64,000 nt of DNA from an uncultured Roseburia sp. (GTDB lineage: Bacteria > Bacillota > Clostridia > Lachnospirales > Lachnospiraceae). This document shows, piece after piece, positions 27,599 through 37,400 of the stretch. A model generated the notes under the pieces. It was given only the letters and a program-made list of their open reading frames with translations, ran no database searches and was not told where the DNA came from. Every line of letters begins with the position of its first letter. Positions within the stretch are counted from its first letter, which is position 1. The stretch is taken from the NCBI GenBank assembly GCA_947573605.1, contig CANPGM010000014.1, positions 1 through 64,000 on the forward strand, in the 5' to 3' direction. The translations under genes were made by a program, and so were the position numbers.

Positions 27599-28462
27599 AT
27601 GGTATATTTAACGCATTTTGATTTTCCCGACAGAGAAACGGAATACAGCTTTACCATGAGTCAGAAACGAACCTGTTATGACACGGTTTATCCTTTTTTG
27701 ATTTTATCGAAGCACTGCCTGGCGATGCTTGATTTTGAACCGGTGACGATTCTCTACGGCGGCAACGGGTCGGGTAAGACGACGGCGCTTAACGTCATCG
27801 CGGAAAAGCTCGGGCTTATGCGTGATACGCTGTTTAACCGGTCAAATTTTTTTGAAGATTATATCAGAATGTGCGGCTATAAGGCGAAGAAAACGATACC
27901 GTCTGAAAGCAGAATCATTACCAGCGACGATGTGTTTGATTTTATGCTGAATATAAGGAGCATCAATGACGGAATTGACAGAAAAAGAGAAGCGCTTTTC
28001 GAAGATTATCTGGAGGCAAAATACGGACATTTTCAGATGAAGTCGATTGACGATTATGAGCAGCTCAGGAAAGTAAACGCGGCGCGAAGCAAAACGCAGT
28101 CGAAGTATATCAGAGATCGGCTGATGGATAATGTGCGCGAGCACTCTAACGGGGAGAGCGCGTTTCTTTATTTTACGGACAAGATTAAAGAAAATGCGCT
28201 CTATCTGCTGGACGAGCCGGAAAACAGTCTTTCTCCCGAACGGCAGCAGGAGCTTATGAAGTTTTTGGAGGATTCGGCGCGCTTTTTCGGCTGCCAGTTT
28301 ATTATTGCTACACATTCGCCGTTTCTGCTTTCGGTCCGGGGTGCAAAAATCTATGATATGGATGAGGAACCTGTGGATGTAAAGAGTTGGACACATCTTG
28401 CGAATGTCCGGGTTTATTATGACTTTTTCAAAAAATATCGGAACGAGTTCGAGGCGGATTAA
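27599..28462 (+). CDS. AAA/SMC-like ATPase of unknown role
   Basis: A 287-residue single-domain ABC-type ATPase related to RecF/SMC heads: Walker A GGNGSGKTT (about residue 55-63), Walker B YLLDEPENSLSP (about 202-213) and an H-motif ATHSPF. The insert between them is short (about 120 residues) and helical, with HSNGES matching the SMC-type signature. Such small ATPases occur in overcoming-lysogenization-like and other defence loci but also as lone housekeeping proteins. GC is like the chromosome, unlike the R-M genes before it, so it may mark the island edge. Confidence 0.75.
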   Translation: MVYLTHFDFPDRETEYSFTMSQKRTCYDTVYPFLILSKHCLAMLDFEPVTILYGGNGSGKTTALNVIAEKLGLMRDTLFNRSNFFEDYIRMCGYKAKKTIPSESRIITSDDVFDFMLNIRSINDGIDRKREALFEDYLEAKYGHFQMKSIDDYEQLRKVNAARSKTQSKYIRDRLMDNVREHSNGESAFLYFTDKIKENALYLLDEPENSLSPERQQELMKFLEDSARFFGCQFIIATHSPFLLSVRGAKIYDMDEEPVDVKSWTHLANVRVYYDFFKKYRNEFEAD

Positions 28463-28543
28463 AAGGAAAACGCTTTAAAGTTCAAAGCCTTGTGCCGGTG
28501 AGCGAATGAAAGAAGCGTTTTCCTGTTTTGCATCCATTTTACT

Positions 28544-29467
28544 TTACTTATTGTCTGCGCGAAATTCGTCGGCGCGGCTGCCGTGGGAGGCGAATAGTTT
28601 CAGCTTTGCATAAAAGTCGTCAAGGATAAAACGGGCGTTTAGATTTTTGTATACCTTTATGGGCCGATAATCTCCGGTATGTACATAATGCATATTTTCG
28701 TCGAACGATGGGGCCGGTTTCCATTCCCACTCGCCGCAGTCGCCAAACAGGATAATGCCTACAGACGGCGAGTCGCCCAGGATGCGGTATTCGGCAGGTC
28801 TTGATTTCCATTCATTATTGAAATTTACCACATTTTCAGCAAGATAGGCTCCGATTTCGCCGTAGGGGTGAACCTTATCCCATAGTTCTGCGAAAGAGAC
28901 CGGCATCATGCGATAGACATTTCTGGGAACCTGCCAGAGCGGTACGGAGGATTTGAAAACCACATTTGCAGCACATATGTCGTTTTTCAAGTTGTATTCC
29001 CATCCGCCCGTCGGATACTCCCGTCCGCCAATCCATAAAACGATCAGATTTTTCTCGGCAATTTCCGGCTTCATCAGCAGAGCGGACGCCATATCGGTTA
29101 AGGGCCCTAAAAAAGCGAGATAGAGCGGTCTTTCATCTTCGCGCATTGCTTCTTCGATTATGAGCCTTGCACCGTTTGAATCAATTGGCGTTGCTTCATC
29201 GGTGAGTGCGGTTGGCGCGCCGTTTTCCACCCGAATCATGTTTTGCATTTGCATTTTTCTTAACAGCAGCATCGTTTCCTCATAGCTGTCCTTTTGACTG
29301 TGAGACGATTTTTCCGTCCCGAAGTGCGCGGGAACGATGCCCTTTAATAAAATGGATTCCGACAATAGGGCATGGACAATCGCAAACTGGTCGTCTACTT
29401 CGTTTTTTACATCTGTATCCAGTATAACCCGGACCTTTTTGTCATCCGGGATATGAAATGATTTCAT
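28544..29467 (-). CDS. Nucleoside hydrolase (IunH-like)
   Basis: A 307-residue protein with the Ca2+-binding Asp cluster at the N-terminus, ILDTDVKNEVDDQFA, typical of inosine/uridine-preferring nucleoside hydrolases, which split the N-glycosidic bond of ribonucleosides or related glycosides. The LGPLTD segment matches the family loop. A strong AAGGAGG ribosome binding site lies 8-9 nt before the ATG. It is in a transferred neighbourhood but looks like an ordinary metabolic gene. Confidence 0.8.
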   Translation of the reverse strand: MKSFHIPDDKKVRVILDTDVKNEVDDQFAIVHALLSESILLKGIVPAHFGTEKSSHSQKDSYEETMLLLRKMQMQNMIRVENGAPTALTDEATPIDSNGARLIIEEAMREDERPLYLAFLGPLTDMASALLMKPEIAEKNLIVLWIGGREYPTGGWEYNLKNDICAANVVFKSSVPLWQVPRNVYRMMPVSFAELWDKVHPYGEIGAYLAENVVNFNNEWKSRPAEYRILGDSPSVGIILFGDCGEWEWKPAPSFDENMHYVHTGDYRPIKVYKNLNARFILDDFYAKLKLFASHGSRADEFRADNK

Positions 29468-29615
29468 GAGAAATTCCTCCTTTTTCTATCTATTTTCCAA
29501 TAAAAATGTGCTAATTGCAACCAAAAAGAAAGCAAGTTAGTTGATTTTGTCGACGAACCGTTCGGATTTTGGAAGCAGAAGTTTATTTGACTGGTGAAAA
29601 AGTATTAACAAAATG

Positions 29616-29644
29616 TTGAATAAACTACAAAATATGAATATAAT
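29616..29644 (+). promoter_or_regulatory. Promoter for the unknown gene at 29700
   Basis: TTGAAT (29616-29621) and TATAAT (29639-29644) with a 17-bp spacer, in very AT-rich DNA, 56 bp before the start codon. Confidence 0.6.
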
Positions 29645-29699
29645 TATTTTTATTGAAGAATAACAAAAGTGTAAATGAAGAAGCGAAGGAGAAGGTTGG

Positions 29700-30908
29700 A
29701 TGGAATTTAAGGAATATAAGTTCAAGGAGATACAAAAGAGAATCAGAATGAAATATATCCGCGAAAGTAACGTAAACTTAAATCCGTGGGAAATAACAAA
29801 TTTTGTAAGCAGGATATCTTCCTGTTTTTATAAATTGGAATTGCTGAATACGATTGCCATTGCAATAAATCAGGGAGTCGCTCTGAACAGAATATTTATT
29901 ATGGACAGGGAGTATAAACTGAATACAAGATATACCGGACTTTCGCTGATAGATTTAAATACGTACGGTATTAATAAAATATTTTCTATTGGCAAACCGA
30001 TTCCGCTGGCGCCTGACAAAAGCATTAATCAAATTCGGTTTTTGTTTGAATATTTATATAACTTAAATCGGATTTTATACAGGGAAGGAAGACGAAGATT
30101 CACAGAATGGGACCGTGCAGAGGCGTATGCTTTTTTGAGGCAAAAAGGTTTGGTTGAAGCATTGGGGGAAATCGAAAAGATTGCATTTGATAAAGTTACA
30201 TTTCATAAAGCGCCAAAAGAATTTGCAGGATTAAGAAAAGAACGGGAAAAGATTGAAAAAAAGTATCTGCATTACATAGAAGATGAGAAAAAATTTCCCG
30301 TTTTAGAAATGAAACTGTCTAATCATGAAAAAGGGTTGAAGGAAGAGGAAGAAGAGCTTGTAAGAAAATATTACAATATATTTTTCGATTATTTTACGAA
30401 ACTTCAAAGGCCGATTGTCGGAATATTTAATCCGGAGAACCAGCAGATACAGATCTTATGCGCGGATTATTTTGATGATACCATAAATTACAATACGCAT
30501 ATTGATTTAAAAAGCATTACGCACAACAGCCCGATAATGTCTGAGATTGAAGCCGGTTTTTCGATAGCGTCAATGCATAAAGCAGAGAAACGGGCAGCAG
30601 AATTACATATACTGGAAAAGAAAAAATACGAGTTGGAAATACGAAATCTGCAAATGGATTATATGTTAAAACAGCAGGAAGCAGAGAAAAACGCTCTTGA
30701 TATCTATGCGAAAAAAATTGAAATACAAAGGGAATTAAATCGTATGGCAGACAGGCAGGAGGCGGATGGCATCAGTGGATTGGACGATACTTATTCCAAC
30801 AAAAAGCTTTTACAGACGTTTGAAAAGGTTCGGAAGGGGTATTCAGAAGTATTGAGGACGAATCAATTTGTGGAACAGGACAAAAGTATACTGGATTTGA
30901 GGACTTAA
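29700..30908 (+). CDS. Unrecognised 402-residue AT-rich-gene protein with C-terminal coiled coil
   Basis: I do not recognise this protein. Residues about 25-120 look like a compact alpha/beta domain (NPWEITNFVSRISSCFY ... FIMDREYKL ... SLIDLNTYGINKIF). The middle is charged and helical. Residues about 285-355 form a likely coiled coil rich in Lys, Glu and Ala (KAEKRAAEL ... MLKQQEAEKNALDIY). No signal peptide or membrane helix is seen. An AAGGAG ribosome binding site and a good promoter show it is a real gene. GC is well below the chromosome average, as in the R-M genes, pointing to recent gain. Neighbours are defence-like, but no function can be claimed. Confidence 0.75.
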   Translation: MEFKEYKFKEIQKRIRMKYIRESNVNLNPWEITNFVSRISSCFYKLELLNTIAIAINQGVALNRIFIMDREYKLNTRYTGLSLIDLNTYGINKIFSIGKPIPLAPDKSINQIRFLFEYLYNLNRILYREGRRRFTEWDRAEAYAFLRQKGLVEALGEIEKIAFDKVTFHKAPKEFAGLRKEREKIEKKYLHYIEDEKKFPVLEMKLSNHEKGLKEEEEELVRKYYNIFFDYFTKLQRPIVGIFNPENQQIQILCADYFDDTINYNTHIDLKSITHNSPIMSEIEAGFSIASMHKAEKRAAELHILEKKKYELEIRNLQMDYMLKQQEAEKNALDIYAKKIEIQRELNRMADRQEADGISGLDDTYSNKKLLQTFEKVRKGYSEVLRTNQFVEQDKSILDLRT

Positions 30909-30927
30909 GAACAGAGGAATTTGACGC

Positions 30928-31068
30928 ATGAATCAAACGCTTACATACTACAACCAAAATGCCCGCAGTTTCATATCCAATACGCGCAGCGTAGATTTTT
31001 TGAGAGGACGGATTATTACCGCAGACGTTATCTGTCAGATAAATCAGAGCTTTAAATATTCAGGATAG
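30928..31068 (+). pseudogene. Class I SAM-methyltransferase N-terminal stub
   Basis: A 46-codon frame after AGAGGAA starts MNQTLTYYNQNARSF and SNTRSVDF, which matches the N-terminus of a common small SAM-dependent methyltransferase family, but the glycine-rich SAM motif that should follow is missing and the frame ends in unrelated residues. It seems to be the remnant of a deleted gene. Confidence 0.5.
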
Positions 31069-31154
31069 AAATAATGAGTACTTGACAAAAATCACAGCTT
31101 TCCTGTTTTTTGCATACCCTGATAAAAATACGCTAATATCAGGAACAATGATTT

Positions 31155-32147
31155 ATGAAACGAACCACTCCTTTAGAACCTGCGGCAGAAAAACTTTGCG
31201 ACCAAAGCGCCGTGCCGCCTTTGATTTTTCAAATTCCTCCCGAACAGGGAAGAGAGCGGCTAGAAGAAGCGCAAAATGCTCCTGTTTTTCTTTATCCTGC
31301 GAAAACTGACAGAAAACAGATTGACACGGGAAAATGGGGAAGCATTCCTGTTTATTTTGTCTCACCGATAGAAACGTGCTCCGTACAAAACGTGATCTTT
31401 TATCTTCACGGCGGGGGATGGGTATTCGGAAGTTTTCATACGCATGAAAAGCTGATAAGAGAACTGTCCGCAAGGACAAATTCCCTTGTCGTATTCCCGG
31501 AATATTCCCGTGCGCCCGAAGCAAAATATCCGACGGCGATAGAACAGTGTTTTTCCGTGCTTTCATCACTATGGGAAATACTGGCTGGCATGTATCCTCG
31601 GATTTGCCGGAGTACGCTTACGGTGGCGGGAGATAGCGCGGGGGGAACTTTGGCAATCGCTATGTCGTTTTTAAAACAGATGCGCGGCGGACCGGAAATT
31701 CAGAAACAGCTTCTCTATTATCCGGTTACGGACGCGTGTTTTCAAACGTCGTCTTATCTGCAGTTTGCAAAGGATTATTATCTGTACCGCGACGGTATGA
31801 AATGGTTTTGGCAGCAGTATGCGCCCTGCGCCGCAGACCGGAAGGAAATTACGGCATCGCCTCTGCGGGCGGAGAAAAAAGAACTTGCAGGACTGCCGCA
31901 GACAATGATTGTGAACGGTCAGGCGGATGTACTGCGGAGCGAGGGGGAAGCCTTCGGAGAACGGCTTCGGTGCGCCGGAATAAACGTGACCGCAATTCGC
32001 GTGCAGGGAACAGTCCATGACTTTGTTATGCTGAACGCGCTGGATGAGACGGAAGCCTGCCGGATTGCAATGGACGCGTCCGTATCCTGGCTGAACCGGA
32101 AAAACCGGGAGGCTTATGCATGTTTTCTCAGGGATGACAATTCATGA
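31155..32147 (+). CDS. Alpha/beta hydrolase, HSL-type acetyl esterase/lipase
   Basis: A 330-residue soluble serine hydrolase with the oxyanion motif HGGGWVFGS, nucleophile Ser in GDSAGG, acid Asp in NGQADVLRSEGE and His in VHDFVM. This is the hormone-sensitive-lipase branch that hydrolyses short acyl esters. The ribosome binding site AGGA is weak. It sits between a broken methyltransferase and the TIR gene, and its GC is chromosome-like. Confidence 0.85.
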   Translation: MKRTTPLEPAAEKLCDQSAVPPLIFQIPPEQGRERLEEAQNAPVFLYPAKTDRKQIDTGKWGSIPVYFVSPIETCSVQNVIFYLHGGGWVFGSFHTHEKLIRELSARTNSLVVFPEYSRAPEAKYPTAIEQCFSVLSSLWEILAGMYPRICRSTLTVAGDSAGGTLAIAMSFLKQMRGGPEIQKQLLYYPVTDACFQTSSYLQFAKDYYLYRDGMKWFWQQYAPCAADRKEITASPLRAEKKELAGLPQTMIVNGQADVLRSEGEAFGERLRCAGINVTAIRVQGTVHDFVMLNALDETEACRIAMDASVSWLNRKNREAYACFLRDDNS

Positions 32148-32203
32148 TAAACATAGTAAAATAAAAAAGATTAGAAAACACAAAAGAGAAGGGAAAAAAG
32201 AAA

Positions 32204-34390
32204 ATGGCGATTTACAGATGTAAGATGTGCGGCGGAGACCTTGAAGTTTTAGAAGATGTTTCCGTCGTAACCTGCGAATTTTGCGGTACCGGACAGACAA
32301 TTCCGACCGTCAGGGACGAAAACATTCAGGCGCTTTTTAACAGAGCAAATATCCTTCGTATGAAGTCCGAGTTTGACAGGGCCGCAGAGCTTTATGAGAA
32401 GATCATTCAGGCAAGCGAAAAAGAGGCGGAGGCGTATTGGGGGCTGATTCTGTGTAAATACGGAATTGAGTACGTGGAAGACCCCGCAACCTTTAAAAGG
32501 ATTCCTACCTGCCACCGTACTTCTTACGAGGCAGTCACGGCGGATGAAAACTATAAAAAGGCGATTCAATATGCGGACGTGCTGCAAAGAGCAATCTATG
32601 AGACAGAGGCAAAAGCAATCGAAGAAATTCAGAAGGGCATCCTTGCTATTTCGCAGAAGGAAGAACCGTACGATGTTTTTATCTGCTATAAGGAAACGGA
32701 TGCGGACGGCAAGCGCACGGTAGACAGCGCAATTGCGAATGAAATTTATCACGAATTGACGCAGGAGGGTTTTAAAGTATTTTATGCGGCGATTACTTTG
32801 GAGGACAGGCTTGGAACGGAATATGAGCCGTATATTTTTTCGGCGCTGAATTCGGCGAAAGTTATGATATTATTGGGAACCAGACCGGAATATTTTAATG
32901 CGGTATGGGTAAAAAACGAGTGGTCCAGATTTTTAAAAATCATGGAAAAAGACCGTTCCAGACTATTGGTTCCGTGCTACCGCGATATGGACGCCTATGA
33001 GCTTCCCGAAGAATTTGCCCATCTGCAGGCGCAGGATATGTCCAAAATCGGTTTTATCAATGACGTCATCCGCGGCATAAAAAAGGTAATTGCAAAAGAA
33101 GAAACGGAACCCGCAGAGGAAACGGCTGCCGCGCAGCCGGTTTTTGGCAATTCGTCTATGAGGGCGCTGTTAGACCGCGGGTATATGGCGCTGGAGGACG
33201 GAGAGTGGGAAAATGCAAACGAGTATTTTGACCAGGTTTTGAACATGGATGCAAAATGCGGCGATGCGTATCTGGGAAGAGTGCTTGCAGAGAGCAAAGT
33301 TTCTAATTTGGACAGTTTTTCCCAATCCCGTTTAAGACAGTATGAGACGGTAAAGAAAGAGCGTTGCGAAGCATGTGATAGAAGATTAGAAGAAATAAAA
33401 AGTTTAATTAGTGATTGTGTGGTAGAAGGTTATTTAGAATTCAAGGACTTTGAAGGTTTTTTTGATTTTGATTTACATTTCGATTCAAAACTTGTAAATT
33501 TGCAAAACGCTTATGAGAAGGATATGGATTATTTGACTCAGAATAAGCTGATAAATAGAACGTTGCAGTTTTTAGAGGGAAAGAAAAAGGAACTGTTTTC
33601 ATTAGAACTGGAAAAAGCAAAAAGCGGAGCGCTTCAGCGGTTGGAAGAGGCGAAACAGGAGCATGAAAAAAATGTGTCTTCTATTACGGAAGCATATAAG
33701 AACTTTTTTGAAGAAAAAGCGGCACAGGCACGGGCGATGTCATGGGAGGCGAAAGAAAGGAAAAGACTGCGTTACGAGGAAGTCTGCAAGGAACAGGCTT
33801 CGGCATCATTTGATTCTCAGTATGAACTTATTGCAAAAAAGTTTGAGGAATTTGGAAATTATCAGGCTGCAGAAAAACGGGCGGCGGAATGCAGAAAGGC
33901 GGCGGAGGACTTTCGTATCGCGTCCAATCAGGCAATTATAAAAAATAAACAACGTAAGCTGAAGATTGCGATAGCAGTAATCATTGCGATAGTTGCCGTA
34001 TGGAAGATTATTCCGGCTATTGCTAATAAAATATTTCTTTCTTTTGTGCAGAAGAAATTAATAGGTGAGAAGTTTACAGGGGAGTGTATTTATGAAATTG
34101 GCGTTGAGAGAAGAGAAAGGAAGTTCGAAGTAGTAATACTGGACGAACGATATTGCAACGTTGAAGAGATAGTTTACATTGATGAATTATCAGGCAGATC
34201 TCAGACGGTTTATTCAGACGATTATATCCCCTATACATTAACAGGAGGAGTATTTGGGATAAAATTTAACTGGGATTCCGATGTAATCGAAGGAAGTGAC
34301 AGAGACTTTTTTGTTATAATTGATGGTGATGATATAAAATTAGAAACAGAAGATTATACATTGAATGCGGAGCTTATATTAAGCAATTGA
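32204..34390 (+). CDS. Zinc-ribbon/TIR/TPR-like protein with coiled coil and membrane anchor
   Basis: A 728-residue modular protein. Zinc ribbon with Cys6, Cys9, Cys24 and Cys27; TPR-like helices (about 40-150); TIR domain (about 155-295) starting YDVFICYKE, with LEDRLGTEYE and a W-x3-E motif (Trp235, Glu239), Glu239 being the candidate catalytic glutamate of NAD-cleaving TIRs; more TPR-like helices (about 325-360); a long coiled coil (about 465-580); one membrane helix (about 588-607); and an unrecognised beta-rich C-terminal domain (about 620-728). The TIR would be cytoplasmic. DNA of the first 1.1 kb has chromosome-like GC, while much of the rest is AT-rich, suggesting a swapped 3' end. 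A helicase-nuclease gene follows after 52 bp. NADase activity is inferred, not shown. Confidence 0.82.
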   Translation: MAIYRCKMCGGDLEVLEDVSVVTCEFCGTGQTIPTVRDENIQALFNRANILRMKSEFDRAAELYEKIIQASEKEAEAYWGLILCKYGIEYVEDPATFKRIPTCHRTSYEAVTADENYKKAIQYADVLQRAIYETEAKAIEEIQKGILAISQKEEPYDVFICYKETDADGKRTVDSAIANEIYHELTQEGFKVFYAAITLEDRLGTEYEPYIFSALNSAKVMILLGTRPEYFNAVWVKNEWSRFLKIMEKDRSRLLVPCYRDMDAYELPEEFAHLQAQDMSKIGFINDVIRGIKKVIAKEETEPAEETAAAQPVFGNSSMRALLDRGYMALEDGEWENANEYFDQVLNMDAKCGDAYLGRVLAESKVSNLDSFSQSRLRQYETVKKERCEACDRRLEEIKSLISDCVVEGYLEFKDFEGFFDFDLHFDSKLVNLQNAYEKDMDYLTQNKLINRTLQFLEGKKKELFSLELEKAKSGALQRLEEAKQEHEKNVSSITEAYKNFFEEKAAQARAMSWEAKERKRLRYEEVCKEQASASFDSQYELIAKKFEEFGNYQAAEKRAAECRKAAEDFRIASNQAIIKNKQRKLKIAIAVIIAIVAVWKIIPAIANKIFLSFVQKKLIGEKFTGECIYEIGVERRERKFEVVILDERYCNVEEIVYIDELSGRSQTVYSDDYIPYTLTGGVFGIKFNWDSDVIEGSDRDFFVIIDGDDIKLETEDYTLNAELILSN

Positions 34391-34442
34391 CTTATTGCTA
34401 ATATATAATTTTATCATTATACACCCGTCAGGAGCCGCAATT

Positions 34443-37400
34443 ATGAACACGATCAACCGCGATATTTTTAAAGCCATCCATGAGGGGAAATGGCTGAAAA
34501 TTGAATACAGAAACAGGTCGGGAGAGGTCACGAAATACTGGATTGGAATCCGTGACATGAATCTTAAGAAACGCGCGCTAAAAGTGGACGGGCTTCATTT
34601 AAGCAAATATACGGTCGCACAGTATGATACCGTCTATATAGATTCTATTTTATCCACGCAGATCATCGAAGGGTCATACTGTCCGGTCAACGAAGAACTG
34701 GTGCGCGACATTTCCGAAAACCCGCATAAGTATAAGCTGTTGTTTGAGAATACGGCTAATCTGAAAATTTTGAACTATCTGGAAATGTGTAACCGTCTCG
34801 ACGCCGTTCCCTATTGTTCGGACTTTCGACTGGTTCGGTTTATCGACCGGGACAGTTTTTCGGAAGGGTGTTATCCGTTAAGCGAGGAACAGTTTCGGGA
34901 GATTGTAAAGCAGTTTCAATACAAAGCGGACCGGGACGCCGTTTCGGAAGGAAAGCTTTTAATACGGCAGCTTGCCATGAATGTTTTAAGCATTCATACG
35001 GACAGGGGGCTTTACGTGCTGGCGTATCGAAGGCTTCATTTGGACGTAAAAAAAAGAGTGCTGCGTCCGGAAGAGGACATTACGATTTGTACGGAATTTA
35101 CGATAGACGGGAAAACAGAAAGCATTCGCTATTATTTGGACGCGGAAGAATATGAGCTGTTACATGATTTTGAACGGCATCAGGAAAAAATCAAAGACTG
35201 TGTGGCGAAGCGCGCAAACCGGGCGGTCTGCGTGGACGATATGCCGTATGTCATCGGAATCGGCATGGATGTCATACTGGATCTGCATAAAGAATACAAT
35301 GCAATTTTAACGATGTATCAGGAAAACACAGTCACTTTTCCGATTCGGGCGTTTTTCGGGGACTTGCTGGAGCGGCCGCGCCGGAGAAAAGCGTACCCGA
35401 TTGCTTTTTTGAATCAGGAAATGAATCTGGATCAGCTTTTGGCGATTCACAACGCTATGAAATATCCGGTCGCCTATATTCAGGGACCGCCCGGAACCGG
35501 AAAGACAAATACGATTATTAATACGATTATTACGGCATTTTTTAATGAAAGAACCGTGTTGTTTGCTTCGTACAACAATGTGCCGATTGACGGTGTGTTT
35601 GAAAAACTGGCGTCGCTGACTTATCACGGAGAAAAGATTCCGTTCCCGGTTTTGCGTCTGGGGAACGGACAGAAGATAAAAGAGGCGATTTCCTATATCA
35701 AAGAGCTGTATGAGCGCACGGAAGGAATCCGGGTATTTGAAGCAACGCTGGACAGACGGAAGGACGACCGCGTCCGCAGGGCGAGAAAGCTTTCCGATCT
35801 ATTAAAAAAATATGAGGAAAGACTGGATCTTACCGAACGCAGCGAAACGTTAAAGCGTTTACTGGAGTATCAGCAGCAGGCGGGAAACAAAATAAAGCTC
35901 CTGCCGTTTCAGGCGGATTTGCAGGGGCGGCAGTTAGAACAGGTCAACCGTAAAATCAAAGAAATGGGCGATGTTACGGATGGAGACGCAAGAGCTCTGC
36001 TGGATCATAATGAGGAGGAGTTTTATCAGTTTCTGTTTTACAGCTCGGCGGGCTATATCAAGCGATTAGGCAGCGGCAGATATGCCGACTTTATGGAAAT
36101 TTTATATGATACGGACGAGAAAAAACAGATGGAAGCGTTTCATAAATATTTCAGCAAAACGGAAAACGTCAGAAAAATGCAGAAGGTTTTTCCGATTATG
36201 ATTACTACCTGCATATCGGCGCACAAAATCGGAGAACCGAAACCGATGTTTGATATGACAATTTTAGATGAAGCAAGCCAATGCAATACGGCCGTTTCGC
36301 TCGTCCCGATTATCCGGGGCGATAATTTGATGCTTGTGGGCGACCCCCAGCAGTTAAACCCGGTAATTCTTTTGGACGAGCTGACAAACCGAAAACTCCG
36401 CAGAAAATATCGGGTGGCGGAGGAATATGACTACCGAACGAACTCCGTCTATAAAACATATCTTGCATGCGACGCCGTAAGCGACGAGGTGCTGCTGCGG
36501 AATCATTACCGCTGTCATGAAAAAATCATTGAATTTAACAACAAAAAGTACTATAATTCGAAGCTGAATATCTGTTCCTCGCGCAATGAGAGCAGGCCGC
36601 TTTTCTATTTTGACGTTCAGGGAGAATGCGGCGATGCAAAGAATACGGCTCCGGCGGAGGTTCGCGAAATTATACGGATTGCGGGAGAAAACCGCGAGAA
36701 AAGTATCGGCGTCATTACGCCGTTTGTGAATCAGAGAAAGCTGATTGAGGCGGCGCTGGAAAAAGAAAATCTTGGGAATGTCGTCTGCGGGACGGTACAT
36801 GCGTTTCAGGGCGACGAAAAAGACATGGTGCTTTTTTCAACGGCAGTCACAGAACACACGCATGCGGGAACATACGAATGGCTCAAAAACAATAAAGAAT
36901 TAATCAATGTCGCGACTTCGCGTGCAAGAGACAGACTGATTGTACTTTCTAATTCTCAGAACTTAGAGCGTTTGCATAAAAGCGGCGAAGAGGACGATTT
37001 TTATGAACTGGTAGAATATGTCAGAAATAACGGGGAATCGGAAGTGTCGTCAAAGCAGGTTAATTCCAGAGCGCTTGGCATTAAGCCGTTTCGAGCGGAA
37101 ACGGAGGAAGCGTTTTTGAAGAATCTAAATCATGCGCTGGAAAATATCTGGCTTTCGGAAAGCAGTTTCACAATTGAGAGACAGGTAGCCGTTTCCGATA
37201 TTTTTAGAGAAAAATCCGGCGGAGAAGATTTGTTTTACAGGGATTGTTTTGATTTTGTCGTATATGAGAAGCAGCCTGGGCGCGAAGTTCCGATACTGGC
37301 GATTGAGCTGGACGGGAAAGAGCATTTTGAGGATGAGATTGTGCAAGTTCGCGACGAACGGAAAAGAGAACTTTGCAGGGAGCAGGATTTACAGATGATT

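Noticed and set aside
28544-29467. Nucleoside hydrolase as a defence effector
   Set aside because: Some nucleoside-cleaving enzymes serve defence, but this one has the ordinary IunH Ca-site pattern, lies on the opposite strand and shows no fusion.
32204-34390. Thoeris or CBASS assignment for the TIR gene
   Set aside because: No SIR2-SLOG protein, nucleotide cyclase, SAVED or other required partner is present in the window.
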